Both the position numbers and the translations under genes were made by a program. This document shows positions 55,671 to 64,000 of a stretch of DNA of 64,000 bases, in pieces. The number at the start of each line of letters is the position of its first letter. The stretch's first letter is position 1. The notes beneath the pieces were generated by a model. The model was not told the origin of the DNA. It was given only the letters and a program-made list of their open reading frames with translations, and searched no databases. Source of the DNA: Phycisphaerales bacterium (GTDB lineage: Bacteria; Planctomycetota; Phycisphaerae; Phycisphaerales; SM1A02). The stretch lies in assembly GCA_014238125.1 (NCBI GenBank), contig JABABS010000011.1, positions 1 to 64,000 on the forward strand. Direction: 5' to 3'.

Positions 55671-57311
55671 TTATTGTACTTGTTGGAGCAAAGAATGAAA
55701 ACCAAGATCGAAAGATTCATACGTACTTCTTGATCCATCGGGCCAATAAACGTCAATGTCCTTTATTTGCTTTTGGTTGCCTAATCCAATGTGAACTCGA
55801 GGGTCATTTGCCGCCATATAACTCCAAGAGGACTGAGCAGCAAAAGATATTCGGTTTTCACCAACTGTTGCAGTTACAAGGGCACCAATGGCAGGCTTAT
55901 TATGGGCGTCTCGGAGTGCGAGGGTAATAAAATTACCTTTATTTTCTGTAGTATTAATCAGTAGATATGCAGGCGCATCACGATTAATTACTAGAACATC
56001 TACAAAACCATCATTATTAACATCACCAAAAACAGCGGCTCTGCTCGTGTGAACTAAATTGGGATCCATCGCGCCCTCTAATAGCTCCCAACCACCAACT
56101 TGCCCGCGTAGAAGATAATTTTCCTCAGCATATGGATCGGCAGTCCGCGGGGTACCTATTTCTTGAACAAGACCATTTGCTTCAAATAAATCTAACTTGC
56201 CATCGTTGTTAAAATCGACCCAGCCCAAACCAAAACGGGTGGCATGTCTGGTGCTTGTTCTGATTCCATGTGAGGCAGTTACGTCAGTGAAAAAGTTACC
56301 ATCGTTGCGATGTAATGAATCACTTTCTCCCGTGATGTTACAAACAAGAATATCTAAATCACCATCGAAGTCAAAATCGGCACTGGTTAAACCCATTCCT
56401 GCTTTAGGTTGCCCCTCATCATCAAGGGCGCATCCACGCATGGACGCAACATCGGTAAAAGTCCAATTCCCATTATTCATCCAAAGCTGATCTGCCATCC
56501 CATCATTGGCAACAAATATATCAATGAGTCCATCACCGGTGTAATCATTGCACAGAACACCGAGCCCAGTACCCAAACGAGTGCCAATGCCTGCTTTCTC
56601 TGATAATTCAGTAAATGTTCCATCGCCATTGTTTCTATAGAGAAGATCTCTTGCAGGAGCCATATAATTAGTTGGTGAACAATAAGCCAATTTGCCCCTT
56701 GCATTAAAACAATCTAAATCTAAACCATCAGACCACACCAAATAATTAGTCGCGTAAAGATCAAGATCGCCATCCTTATCGAAGTCCGCAAAGGAAGTAC
56801 TCGCACCCCAACCTGAATCGCCAACTCCTGCTTGATCTGTAACATCTTCGAATGTCCCGTCTCCATTGTTTTGAAGTAATGCATTGTTGCCAACATTTGT
56901 AATATAGATGTCTACAAATGAATCATTGTTGTAGTCACCAATAGCAACCCCCATGCCATACCCCGTGTTTCCTGTATTGCTTTGTGCGGTTACATCGACA
57001 AAATTCCCGTCATCATTTCGAAAAAGCACATTGGACTCAGTTTTTGGAGAACCGAGGTGTCCTCCTTGGATAAAATACAAATCAAGATCGCCATCATTGT
57101 CATAGTCAAGCATTGCAGCTCCGCCACCAATTATTTCTGGCATATTAAATTTGCCAGTATCTCCACTAATCCACGTAAAATTTATGCCCCTTGATTGTGC
57201 TTCATCAACTAGCCATGGCTTTTTTATTTCTACCTCTGGCTGCACTTGAGGCTTTGTGTTTGAATCGCATCCAATAAGCAAAAGTGAAATACAAGTTAAT
57301 CGTTTCATCAT
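55671..57311 (-). CDS. CRTAC1-type protein: FG-GAP/VCBS repeats with ASPIC/UnbV C-terminus, lipoprotein-like
   Basis: Lipobox [60 protein letters not shown]/UnbV tail [26 protein letters not shown]. Confidence 0.92.
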   Translation of the reverse strand: MMKRLTCISLLLIGCDSNTKPQVQPEVEIKKPWLVDEAQSRGINFTWISGDTGKFNMPEIIGGGAAMLDYDNDGDLDLYFIQGGHLGSPKTESNVLFRNDDGNFVDVTAQSNTGNTGYGMGVAIGDYNNDSFVDIYITNVGNNALLQNNGDGTFEDVTDQAGVGDSGWGASTSFADFDKDGDLDLYATNYLVWSDGLDLDCFNARGKLAYCSPTNYMAPARDLLYRNNGDGTFTELSEKAGIGTRLGTGLGVLCNDYTGDGLIDIFVANDGMADQLWMNNGNWTFTDVASMRGCALDDEGQPKAGMGLTSADFDFDGDLDILVCNITGESDSLHRNDGNFFTDVTASHGIRTSTRHATRFGLGWVDFNNDGKLDLFEANGLVQEIGTPRTADPYAEENYLLRGQVGGWELLEGAMDPNLVHTSRAAVFGDVNNDGFVDVLVINRDAPAYLLINTTENKGNFITLALRDAHNKPAIGALVTATVGENRISFAAQSSWSYMAANDPRVHIGLGNQKQIKDIDVYWPDGSRSTYESFDLGFHSLLQQVQ

Positions 57312-58669
57312 TTCACGCCTTGTTTAGTGAGAAAGTTTGCTGCTCTTACAAGGTTCGGATCATTAGGAAACCGGGAAAGTGCATTGTTCAAAACTTGTTT
57401 AGCCTCCGAAGTTTGCCCATTGTTAAAAAGAGCAATTACAAGTCCGCCAATGGCAAGGGTTCCATCTGGAGAAATGCGCAATGCAAAATTAAATTGCTCG
57501 ATAGCTTTATCGCTTTTACCAAGATCAAGATATGCCAAACCGAGCATCTCACGATCATTTGGGTCGTTAGATCCTATAGAAATTGCTCGTTCAAAATACG
57601 TTGCTGCTTCATGTACCTTTCTAGTTTGAAACGCAATGTTTCCTGCAAGTGCTTGTGCTCTTGCATTTGCGGGTTCTAGTTCGATTGCCTTTTGAACATA
57701 TTGAGAGGCTAGCTCAAGTTCATTTTTATGTAAAAGAAGAAGTGCCATATTCATTTGCGAAGTTGCGTGGTTTGGGTTCCATCTGATTGATGCAGTGCAC
57801 GTTGTGTACGCATTATCAATTTGACCAAGTTGCATTTGTACGGTTGCTAAGTTTGTAAGAACGGCGGCATTTCTAGGGTTAGTTCTTGCTAATATTTGCA
57901 GATCGCCTAATGCTCCTACAATGTCGCCATCGTCAAGTTTTGCAATTGCCCGTGTAATAGATGCAGCAAAGCCTCTTTGATAAGTGGTCATTTCTAGTAA
58001 CCAAGGGTCGTCCCATTTAGGGGGACCCTTAACTATTTCTTGGAGTAGAGGCGCTGCTTTTTCGAAGTCTCCTGCCCTCTGATACGAAGTTCCTAAAAGA
58101 TAACTTAAGTAGGGATGATTTCCACCACGGTCTCTAATTTCTTCAAGAATCTGCACTGCTTGGCTAGGTTTATTTTGTTGTAACCAAGCCCTTGCAAGTC
58201 CAACCATCGCGGCAACTGCAGTTTTATCAATTTCGAGTGCTTTTTTAAAATGCAATTCTGCTTCTTCAATTTTTCCAAGATCAATCAACCAAAACCCAGA
58301 TCTCCAATACGCAGGGGCGTAGTTTTCATACTGAGAACAACTCTCAAGAGCTTGTTTATATTCCCCAATTGTTGCCAAGGTAATTGCGAGCCAATAGTTT
58401 GTCTTCGTTGGAGTGTTTGGAAGTTTAGCAGCAGCTTGATACGAAAGGGCAGCCTCTTCATAGAGACCGTGCGCTTGAAGGTAGAGTCCAAGGGTTGTCA
58501 AATCTTGCGAAGATTGAGATGTTTCTAATTTTTTAACCGCATCGGTAATAGCAATGCCCGCTTCTTGGGTGAGTCTAGTGAAATCAATCTCAGGGATATG
58601 TACTTCCTTTGAAGATTTCTCACATCCAAAATGAAGTAAAACAAAAAGTGTAAAAAATAACCAGCGCAT
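57308..58669 (-). CDS. TPR-repeat lipoprotein
   Basis: Start at MRWLFFTLFVLLHFGCEKS (lipobox); multiple TPRs (ALEIDKTAVAAMVGLARAWLQQNKPSQAVQILEEI, AIELEPANARAQALAGNIAFQTRKVHEAATYFERAISI). Confidence 0.88.
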   Translation of the reverse strand: MRWLFFTLFVLLHFGCEKSSKEVHIPEIDFTRLTQEAGIAITDAVKKLETSQSSQDLTTLGLYLQAHGLYEEAALSYQAAAKLPNTPTKTNYWLAITLATIGEYKQALESCSQYENYAPAYWRSGFWLIDLGKIEEAELHFKKALEIDKTAVAAMVGLARAWLQQNKPSQAVQILEEIRDRGGNHPYLSYLLGTSYQRAGDFEKAAPLLQEIVKGPPKWDDPWLLEMTTYQRGFAASITRAIAKLDDGDIVGALGDLQILARTNPRNAAVLTNLATVQMQLGQIDNAYTTCTASIRWNPNHATSQMNMALLLLHKNELELASQYVQKAIELEPANARAQALAGNIAFQTRKVHEAATYFERAISIGSNDPNDREMLGLAYLDLGKSDKAIEQFNFALRISPDGTLAIGGLVIALFNNGQTSEAKQVLNNALSRFPNDPNLVRAANFLTKQGVK

Positions 58670-58673
58670 ATAG

Positions 58674-59813
58674 TTATTGTAGAGTAGTTGTAGAAATTGG
58701 TTCACCGCATTCGGGACACAGTTTTTTATCTGTTCCGCTAAGGTCATATTCACACGCTCTGCAGTTTGGGGACTCAAATAGTACCTTGAAATGTAAATTG
58801 CAAGTAGGGCAAGTACTTTTTCCTTGTTGAAGAATAATTTTATCTTCACATCTTGGACAAATAGCGTGCAAAGGAACCGAACTTTGTACCACGTACATAC
58901 TCATCGTTAATACTTGAGTTATAAAAACAGCAAGTACTGAAGTTCCGCCAAGAATTGATGAAGAAATTGCAAACTGGAACAGGATGCCAGATTCATTACC
59001 CGTAAGATCAGTCCACGCATATGCAAAACAGAATGCTAGTGCAAGGGAGGCTATTGTAGTTGCCGCAACTTCTGATTTCCTAATTGCGTACGCTTCTCTC
59101 CTTAGATTCAAAAGGTACCAAAGCGAGATGAAACATGGAATCCAACCAATAATAAAGATTGCTGCTAAGGGTATTGAATTTTCTTTCCAATCGTTAACTG
59201 TTACTCCATACCACTGCCAAATAACACAGGTAATTGTTAATAAGATTAGCGCTGGAACTGATTTGGGCCACCGCAGGAGCAGCAAGACAGAAACTGGGGA
59301 ACACCACGCAATGGGAATTGCAATTGCTTCAATGTAATTATAGGTACCAATTGCTCCTCTCCAAATATCAAAAATCCAAAGAACAATTAGTAATGTCCAA
59401 CAGAACATCAGAAAATAACCAGAAAGTTTCCATTGTTTATTTGTAATTAATCTAGCGCCAATGGTGAGGGGAATGCCGCAAAAAAATACAACAACTGAAG
59501 TTAGTGCCAAATGGCCAATCGCCTTATTACTAACAAGCGCAATTTCATCTAGCCAAATAGTGAAATAAATCAGAGTCAAAACAATGCAGATGATGAGTCC
59601 AATCGCTGCTCCAAACGGACGAGTCTTTGGATTTTCTAGTCCTTTTATAGCAATAAGCATAAAACCAGCACTTATACCAGTTGCAATGGCAGTGCCTAGT
59701 AACCGTCCAAGGATGCTAGAGTTTGTAGGGGCAAAAACAGCAATAATACCCGTCAGCGAAGCAAATGCAAGAGAGTAATAAAGCACGCGGATCGCGACTA
59801 ACCGATAATTCAT
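58674..59813 (-). CDS. Polytopic membrane protein with C-terminal zinc-ribbon pair
   Basis: Many TM segments; C-terminus CPRCEDKIILQQGKSTCPTCNLHF...NCRACEYDLSGTDKKLCPECGEPIS. Confidence 0.75.
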   Translation of the reverse strand: MNYRLVAIRVLYYSLAFASLTGIIAVFAPTNSSILGRLLGTAIATGISAGFMLIAIKGLENPKTRPFGAAIGLIICIVLTLIYFTIWLDEIALVSNKAIGHLALTSVVVFFCGIPLTIGARLITNKQWKLSGYFLMFCWTLLIVLWIFDIWRGAIGTYNYIEAIAIPIAWCSPVSVLLLLRWPKSVPALILLTITCVIWQWYGVTVNDWKENSIPLAAIFIIGWIPCFISLWYLLNLRREAYAIRKSEVAATTIASLALAFCFAYAWTDLTGNESGILFQFAISSSILGGTSVLAVFITQVLTMSMYVVQSSVPLHAICPRCEDKIILQQGKSTCPTCNLHFKVLFESPNCRACEYDLSGTDKKLCPECGEPISTTTLQ

Positions 59814-59837
59814 AGTCGCATAGTAACGACAAGTACG

Positions 59838-62591
59838 CTATTGAATGCAAATTGAGAGATCATCGATATCGTCAGGGTCGAGTTGAAACCAGCCACTGCC
59901 GTCATTTGTCGAAGAGGTGCCATCACCATTGGGTGAGCACATCCACAAGAACCAACAATCTAACCCATCGCTGTTCGATTGAACTGAAATATGATCAAAT
60001 GCCGCAGTAGAAATTTCAAACTCGTATTGAATGAGTTCGTACTCGCCACCAAAAATTTCACCTGTTGGCGTCCTTGTAGGAGTAAACGAAAGCACTTGAT
60101 CTAAAATCGATCCTGGTAAACCTGCGCCATCATCTGCAAACGTTGTTATTTTAAATGTATTCAAGTTGTTGCATGATTGCCAGCCACCAAGGTTGGCTGC
60201 TTCAATACCCCAGATAGTGAATGAACTCATCGCCGAAACTTGTACGTTGGCAGCAGATTCATAAAAGTAATCATTTGTCGGATCGTCAGCAGACGAACGG
60301 GCTTGCCATGCGTCGCTGTTTGCGTAGGGACTTTGACTCACAGATGCGTTTGGGCAGAGAGGCTCTTGGCAAACAATGTTTACGCAAAACGTATCCGTTG
60401 TCCAAGCACCTGAAAGTGATTGGCAATCTGATTCACTCATTTCACCCACACAATCACCTAGGACACAGCATCCACCAAACGCATCAACGCCGGTAGGCAA
60501 AATAGAGATCGTGCCAATACCTACAGCAGCTTTCCATCCACCAACTCGAAGAAAATACGTTTCACCAGAAATGAGGTCGTACTCGAGTGAGGAGTAGAGT
60601 GGTTGGCAGCCAGTTTCGGTATTTCCATCACCGCTGCATGAAACTTGGCTCGCCGCATCGGAGCAATTCCCTTGATAGAGAACGATTGAAGTGTCATAAC
60701 TATTTGGATCACATGTACTAAATCGGTACATTGCATTTGATGGCGCTATAAACGAATACCAGATGTCAGGGCTACAAACATACTGACCGAAATCATCAAA
60801 TCCACACCACATCAGGTTCAGACATCCTGCGTCATCGGTCTGCAAAGGGCTTGAGGTTGCGAGTGTTGTGTCAAAAAGAGTTTGTCCAACAAATATCTCC
60901 TCTGCAGTCGAGCAATGGTCATTTGCAGGTGGCTCTGGTAACGCACACAAATCAAGCTCATCGCACGTTGATCCAACCATGAAAATCCCGCCAAAGAGGA
61001 GGCAACTTGCTGAATCGAATTCTGGCATGCAGTTTTCATTTAAACAGCAGACCCCATCACCAGAAGGTGGCGGTGTAATTGTTAGAGTTCCGATGCCAAC
61101 ACTTTCCCCATTCCAGGAACCAATTCGGATGTAATATGTTTCACCAATATCAACGTTGTAAACGATTGAAGAGTAAAACGCTTGACAGCCAGATGGGTCA
61201 ATATCGCTATCACCGTTGCAAGCAACTTGATCATTTGGTTCGCAGCCTGCCTCGTACAGTGCAAGTGAAGTATCGTAAGAATCATAGTCACACGTTGTGA
61301 ACGTGGTTGGACCAGCAGCAGTGGGGATATAGATATACCAACCATCTCTTGAATTGTTCCAGTCAAAATTAGTGCCCCAGCAAGTCCAACTCGATCCGTT
61401 GTGATACCCACTACTACTTGGTTCAGGAACACTTGGTGTCATCATTGAGGTATCAAACGGGTTCGCGCCCTCATAGACTTGTGTTGGGTCATTGCATTCA
61501 TCTCCTTCGAGCATACAGATGACTGTAGCGCAAAAAGAATCATTCCCACGGTAGATTCCGCCAAGTTTCCCGCAGGACCACGTGGTGACATCGTCAATGC
61601 ATTCAGTTTCGCTAAGGCAACAAGCACCAATTCCACATTCCTCAAAAATGCAATACGTGCCTTCTCCAAGGAATAGGCCTCCCGTGGACTCGCAAATATC
61701 GCTTCGCATGTCATCTGTACACACACCTGTATCAAAGCAACAGGCACCTATCGGTGTGCAGTCGTATACGTAGCCCCATTCGCTAATTACGCGTAGAAGA
61801 TCTTCGACATCAACGCAGCAATCGCCTACAGGTAAGGGCGCAACATCGCCCGCTGGACGATACGATCCATCACCGCATTCTCCCCAGTGATCGATGATGG
61901 CAAGAAGGTCACCAATAGCAACGACTGTGTCGCCATCTATATCAGCAGCGCAATAGGACAAATCTAAAATGCAAGGATCAATGGCTACATCATTTTCTAA
62001 ACGGTACGCGAGTTCGAAAGATATCTCCCCTTGGATGCCATTCCCAAAACCGTTGTCTGGATTTGCCCAAATTGCAGGAATTGCATCACCGATGAGTGAC
62101 TCGGCAATTCCAACTTGCCCAGCAGTAGTGATTGGATTTGTACAAACGATGCCAAAGTAGTAATCACCTGTTTCAATTGTGAAATCTGTGGAAATTGATG
62201 CTAAGAAACCAAAACCAAGCCACTGGGGCTCAATGATCACATCAGCAGGATCTACGTCAACAGAAAATACATCACCTATCAGATTCTGAGAAGCTGCTAC
62301 TGGTGACGAGTACAAGTTAAGCTGATAGTTTGAAATTGAACTTGGGTCAATGAAACCGATCCAACCCATAAGAATAGTTTCCGTTTTTGTTACAGATGCC
62401 GAACTTGAGATTGATATATTGTCTGCTGCGACGATGTCGTAGGGTTCATAGATAGAATCGAAATCTTGGCTCACATACCCTGTTGTTCCAACTCCTGACC
62501 CATCCATTGGGCCAATTTGATCAAATAAAGGAACGCCAAATGAAGAAGTTGCCAACAGGGTGAGCCCGAGAATTGCCGAATAAATGTGCAT
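59838..62591 (-). CDS. Large secreted Cys-rich multimodular protein with dockerin-like segment
   Basis: Signal peptide; GACCFDTGVCTDDMRSDICESTGGLFLGEGTYC repeats; DTSLALYEAGCEPNDQVACNGDSDIDPSGCQAFYSSIVYNVDIGETYYIRIGSWNG modules; dockerin-like DIDGDTVVAIGDLLAIIDHWG...DCCVDVEDLLRVISEWG. Confidence 0.8.
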   Translation of the reverse strand: MHIYSAILGLTLLATSSFGVPLFDQIGPMDGSGVGTTGYVSQDFDSIYEPYDIVAADNISISSSASVTKTETILMGWIGFIDPSSISNYQLNLYSSPVAASQNLIGDVFSVDVDPADVIIEPQWLGFGFLASISTDFTIETGDYYFGIVCTNPITTAGQVGIAESLIGDAIPAIWANPDNGFGNGIQGEISFELAYRLENDVAIDPCILDLSYCAADIDGDTVVAIGDLLAIIDHWGECGDGSYRPAGDVAPLPVGDCCVDVEDLLRVISEWGYVYDCTPIGACCFDTGVCTDDMRSDICESTGGLFLGEGTYCIFEECGIGACCLSETECIDDVTTWSCGKLGGIYRGNDSFCATVICMLEGDECNDPTQVYEGANPFDTSMMTPSVPEPSSSGYHNGSSWTCWGTNFDWNNSRDGWYIYIPTAAGPTTFTTCDYDSYDTSLALYEAGCEPNDQVACNGDSDIDPSGCQAFYSSIVYNVDIGETYYIRIGSWNGESVGIGTLTITPPPSGDGVCCLNENCMPEFDSASCLLFGGIFMVGSTCDELDLCALPEPPANDHCSTAEEIFVGQTLFDTTLATSSPLQTDDAGCLNLMWCGFDDFGQYVCSPDIWYSFIAPSNAMYRFSTCDPNSYDTSIVLYQGNCSDAASQVSCSGDGNTETGCQPLYSSLEYDLISGETYFLRVGGWKAAVGIGTISILPTGVDAFGGCCVLGDCVGEMSESDCQSLSGAWTTDTFCVNIVCQEPLCPNASVSQSPYANSDAWQARSSADDPTNDYFYESAANVQVSAMSSFTIWGIEAANLGGWQSCNNLNTFKITTFADDGAGLPGSILDQVLSFTPTRTPTGEIFGGEYELIQYEFEISTAAFDHISVQSNSDGLDCWFLWMCSPNGDGTSSTNDGSGWFQLDPDDIDDLSICIQ

Positions 62592-62707
62592 ATATAGTTC
62601 TCCTGCTCTTAGTGTAGTCAACTGCTTGGTTTGAACAACAAAAACTTCTGTTTTTTCGCGTAATTTTCACTTTTTGGGGTTTTACAATGAACTCCCCACG
62701 AGGTAAA

Positions 62708-62742
62708 TAAAAAACAGCCCCCCGACAAGAGTCGGGGGGCTG
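62708..62742 (-). terminator. Strong Rho-independent terminator
   Basis: Perfect 12-bp stem CAGCCCCCCGAC/GTCGGGGGGCTG with 4-nt loop; minus-strand readout followed by TTTTTTATTT; downstream of the 62784 gene stop. Confidence 0.92.
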
Positions 62743-62783
62743 CGTGAAATCTCAATGAGATTTGGTCACTTGACTACAACTGA

Positions 62784-64000
62784 TTAGTTGATATTCAAGG
62801 TACCAGCTCCACCAGGTCCGCCATTCCATTCACCAAGACGAATATAGTATGTTGCACCAGCAACACAGTTATATTCAATAAAGGAGCTGTATGCTTGGCA
62901 TCCAGCTGGATCGACATCGATATCACCATTACATGCAACTTGATTATCACATGCATCTTCATAAAGAACCATTGAAGTGTCAAATGAAGAACCGTCACAA
63001 GTATCAAAAGTGGTCAAACCACCTGTTGCTACATACATGTACCAACCATCATTAGTGTTGTTCCAGTCCATAGCAAAAGGACCAGTACAAGCAGCTTCGT
63101 CAGGTTGTGGTTGACTTGGAGTCATAACTGAAGTGTCAAATGCAGTTGCACCATCGCTTACAGCAATAGCTTCTGTACATTCATCACCTGCAGCAGCAGC
63201 TTCACAAACAGCTGTTGAGCAGTCTTGTGAACCATCAAATGTACCACCTGCAGCAGCACAATCAGCTGCGTACATGTCCATACATGAGAGGTCTTCCATA
63301 CAGCAAGCACCAAGTGTGGCTGCTTCTGCACTGATAGTAATGACATAGTTTTCCAAACCACTACCACAAGTCCATGCTGTATTCCATTCAGAAGCTCCTG
63401 CGATTACTGAGTAATCGCCAGCACCAAATGCAGCAAGGGTTACGGTACCTTCATAACCGCCTGGCATGACATAAGCTTCGACGAAAGCGCCGCTCACATT
63501 GTCAAGAATACCAAACAGAAGATCAGCACCAGAAGTACCTGCAGTCATACTGAAGTTACCACCAGCATTAACAGCTGCGTTAGTAAACCAGTCTAAGTCA
63601 CGGTAAGTACCGCCTGTAGGTCCATCTACGAATACAGTAGTTGTACCGCACATAGGAACGTCAAGCGTAATATCTTGCCATGCTGGAACACCAGCATTTA
63701 GACCACCGTTGCAGTCTAGAGTACCGTCATCACCATCTACAGCGCAATCATCACAGTTGTAATCAGAACCTGCAGGGCAACCTGAGTAAGGTTGTGGGCA
63801 GTCAGCCTCAGCACACATGATGGAACCATCATATGAACCACCAGCTGCAGCACAGTCAACAGATAACATGTCCATACATGAGCCATCAGGCAAGCAGCAT
63901 GAAGCTACTGAGTCATCAGCAAATGTAATTGTACATGTACCAGCACCTACAGCGGCATTGTAACCACCGAGACGAATATAAATATCCGAACCATCTACTG
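62784..64000 (-). CDS. Secreted Cys-rich multimodular protein (5' part outside window), paralogous to 59838-62591
   Basis: Same modules (GACCMEDLSCMDMYAADCAAAGGTFDGSQDC; DTSMVLYEDACDNQVACNGDIDVDPAGCQAYSSFIEYNCVAGATYYIRLGEWNGG); frame stays open upstream of the listed start to the window edge (SDIYIRLGGYNAAVGAGTCTITFADDSVASCCLPDGSC). Confidence 0.85.
   Translation of the reverse strand, partial: VDGSDIYIRLGGYNAAVGAGTCTITFADDSVASCCLPDGSCMDMLSVDCAAAGGSYDGSIMCAEADCPQPYSGCPAGSDYNCDDCAVDGDDGTLDCNGGLNAGVPAWQDITLDVPMCGTTTVFVDGPTGGTYRDLDWFTNAAVNAGGNFSMTAGTSGADLLFGILDNVSGAFVEAYVMPGGYEGTVTLAAFGAGDYSVIAGASEWNTAWTCGSGLENYVITISAEAATLGACCMEDLSCMDMYAADCAAAGGTFDGSQDCSTAVCEAAAAGDECTEAIAVSDGATAFDTSVMTPSQPQPDEAACTGPFAMDWNNTNDGWYMYVATGGLTTFDTCDGSSFDTSMVLYEDACDNQVACNGDIDVDPAGCQAYSSFIEYNCVAGATYYIRLGEWNGGPGGAGTLNIN

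Noticed and set aside
62747-62763. Near-palindrome AAATCTCAATGAGATTT beside the strong terminator
   Set aside because: AT-rich and with almost no loop; the neighbouring 12-bp GC stem already explains termination.
1-64000. CRISPR arrays, toxin-antitoxin pairs, restriction-modification or phage structural genes
   Set aside because: No regularly spaced repeats and no recognisable proteins of these classes; only the integrase remnant at the left edge suggests mobile DNA.

Overview
This 64 kb window reads as chromosomal DNA from a marine-type planctomycete, probably Phycisphaerae-like. The taxon call is inferred from family content: the CRxCxYDLxG...CPECG zinc ribbon, GACC...C Cys-rich secreted repeats, CRTAC1/VCBS + TPR pairs and the integrase type. 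Most of it is dense housekeeping sequence: queE/queD/gluQ, nuoC and nuoB, kdsA/C/D, scpA, rluB, purH, ribE, mcsA/mcsB, pabA/trpG, moaC, trpF, gltA, guaA, dnaX/recR, rpoN, frr/pyrH and Fe/Mn SOD. RNA genes are one tRNA-Leu(GAG) and a small SRP RNA just upstream of dnaX. The best candidate for an undescribed system is a tightly coupled eight-gene operon at 43208-52661. It encodes a membrane-anchored VWA protein, a TolQ/ExbB channel, two TolR/ExbD proteins and four exported or membrane proteins with no recognisable function. Other points: a decayed, frameshifted integrase whose ORF runs antisense through tRNA-Leu; a 994-aa OstA/LptA-like envelope protein in a Kdo operon with an HslV-like Ntn hydrolase; a HATPase-STAS-MlaE operon; a SOD with a Cys-rich tail overprinted on the start of an acetolactate-decarboxylase-like lipoprotein; a DnaX without its usual zinc-module cysteines; and a nested GC-rich hairpin beside a 66-aa protein. 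No CRISPR array, complete mobile element or recognisable defence island was seen. All family calls come from reading translated sequence; no searches were run.
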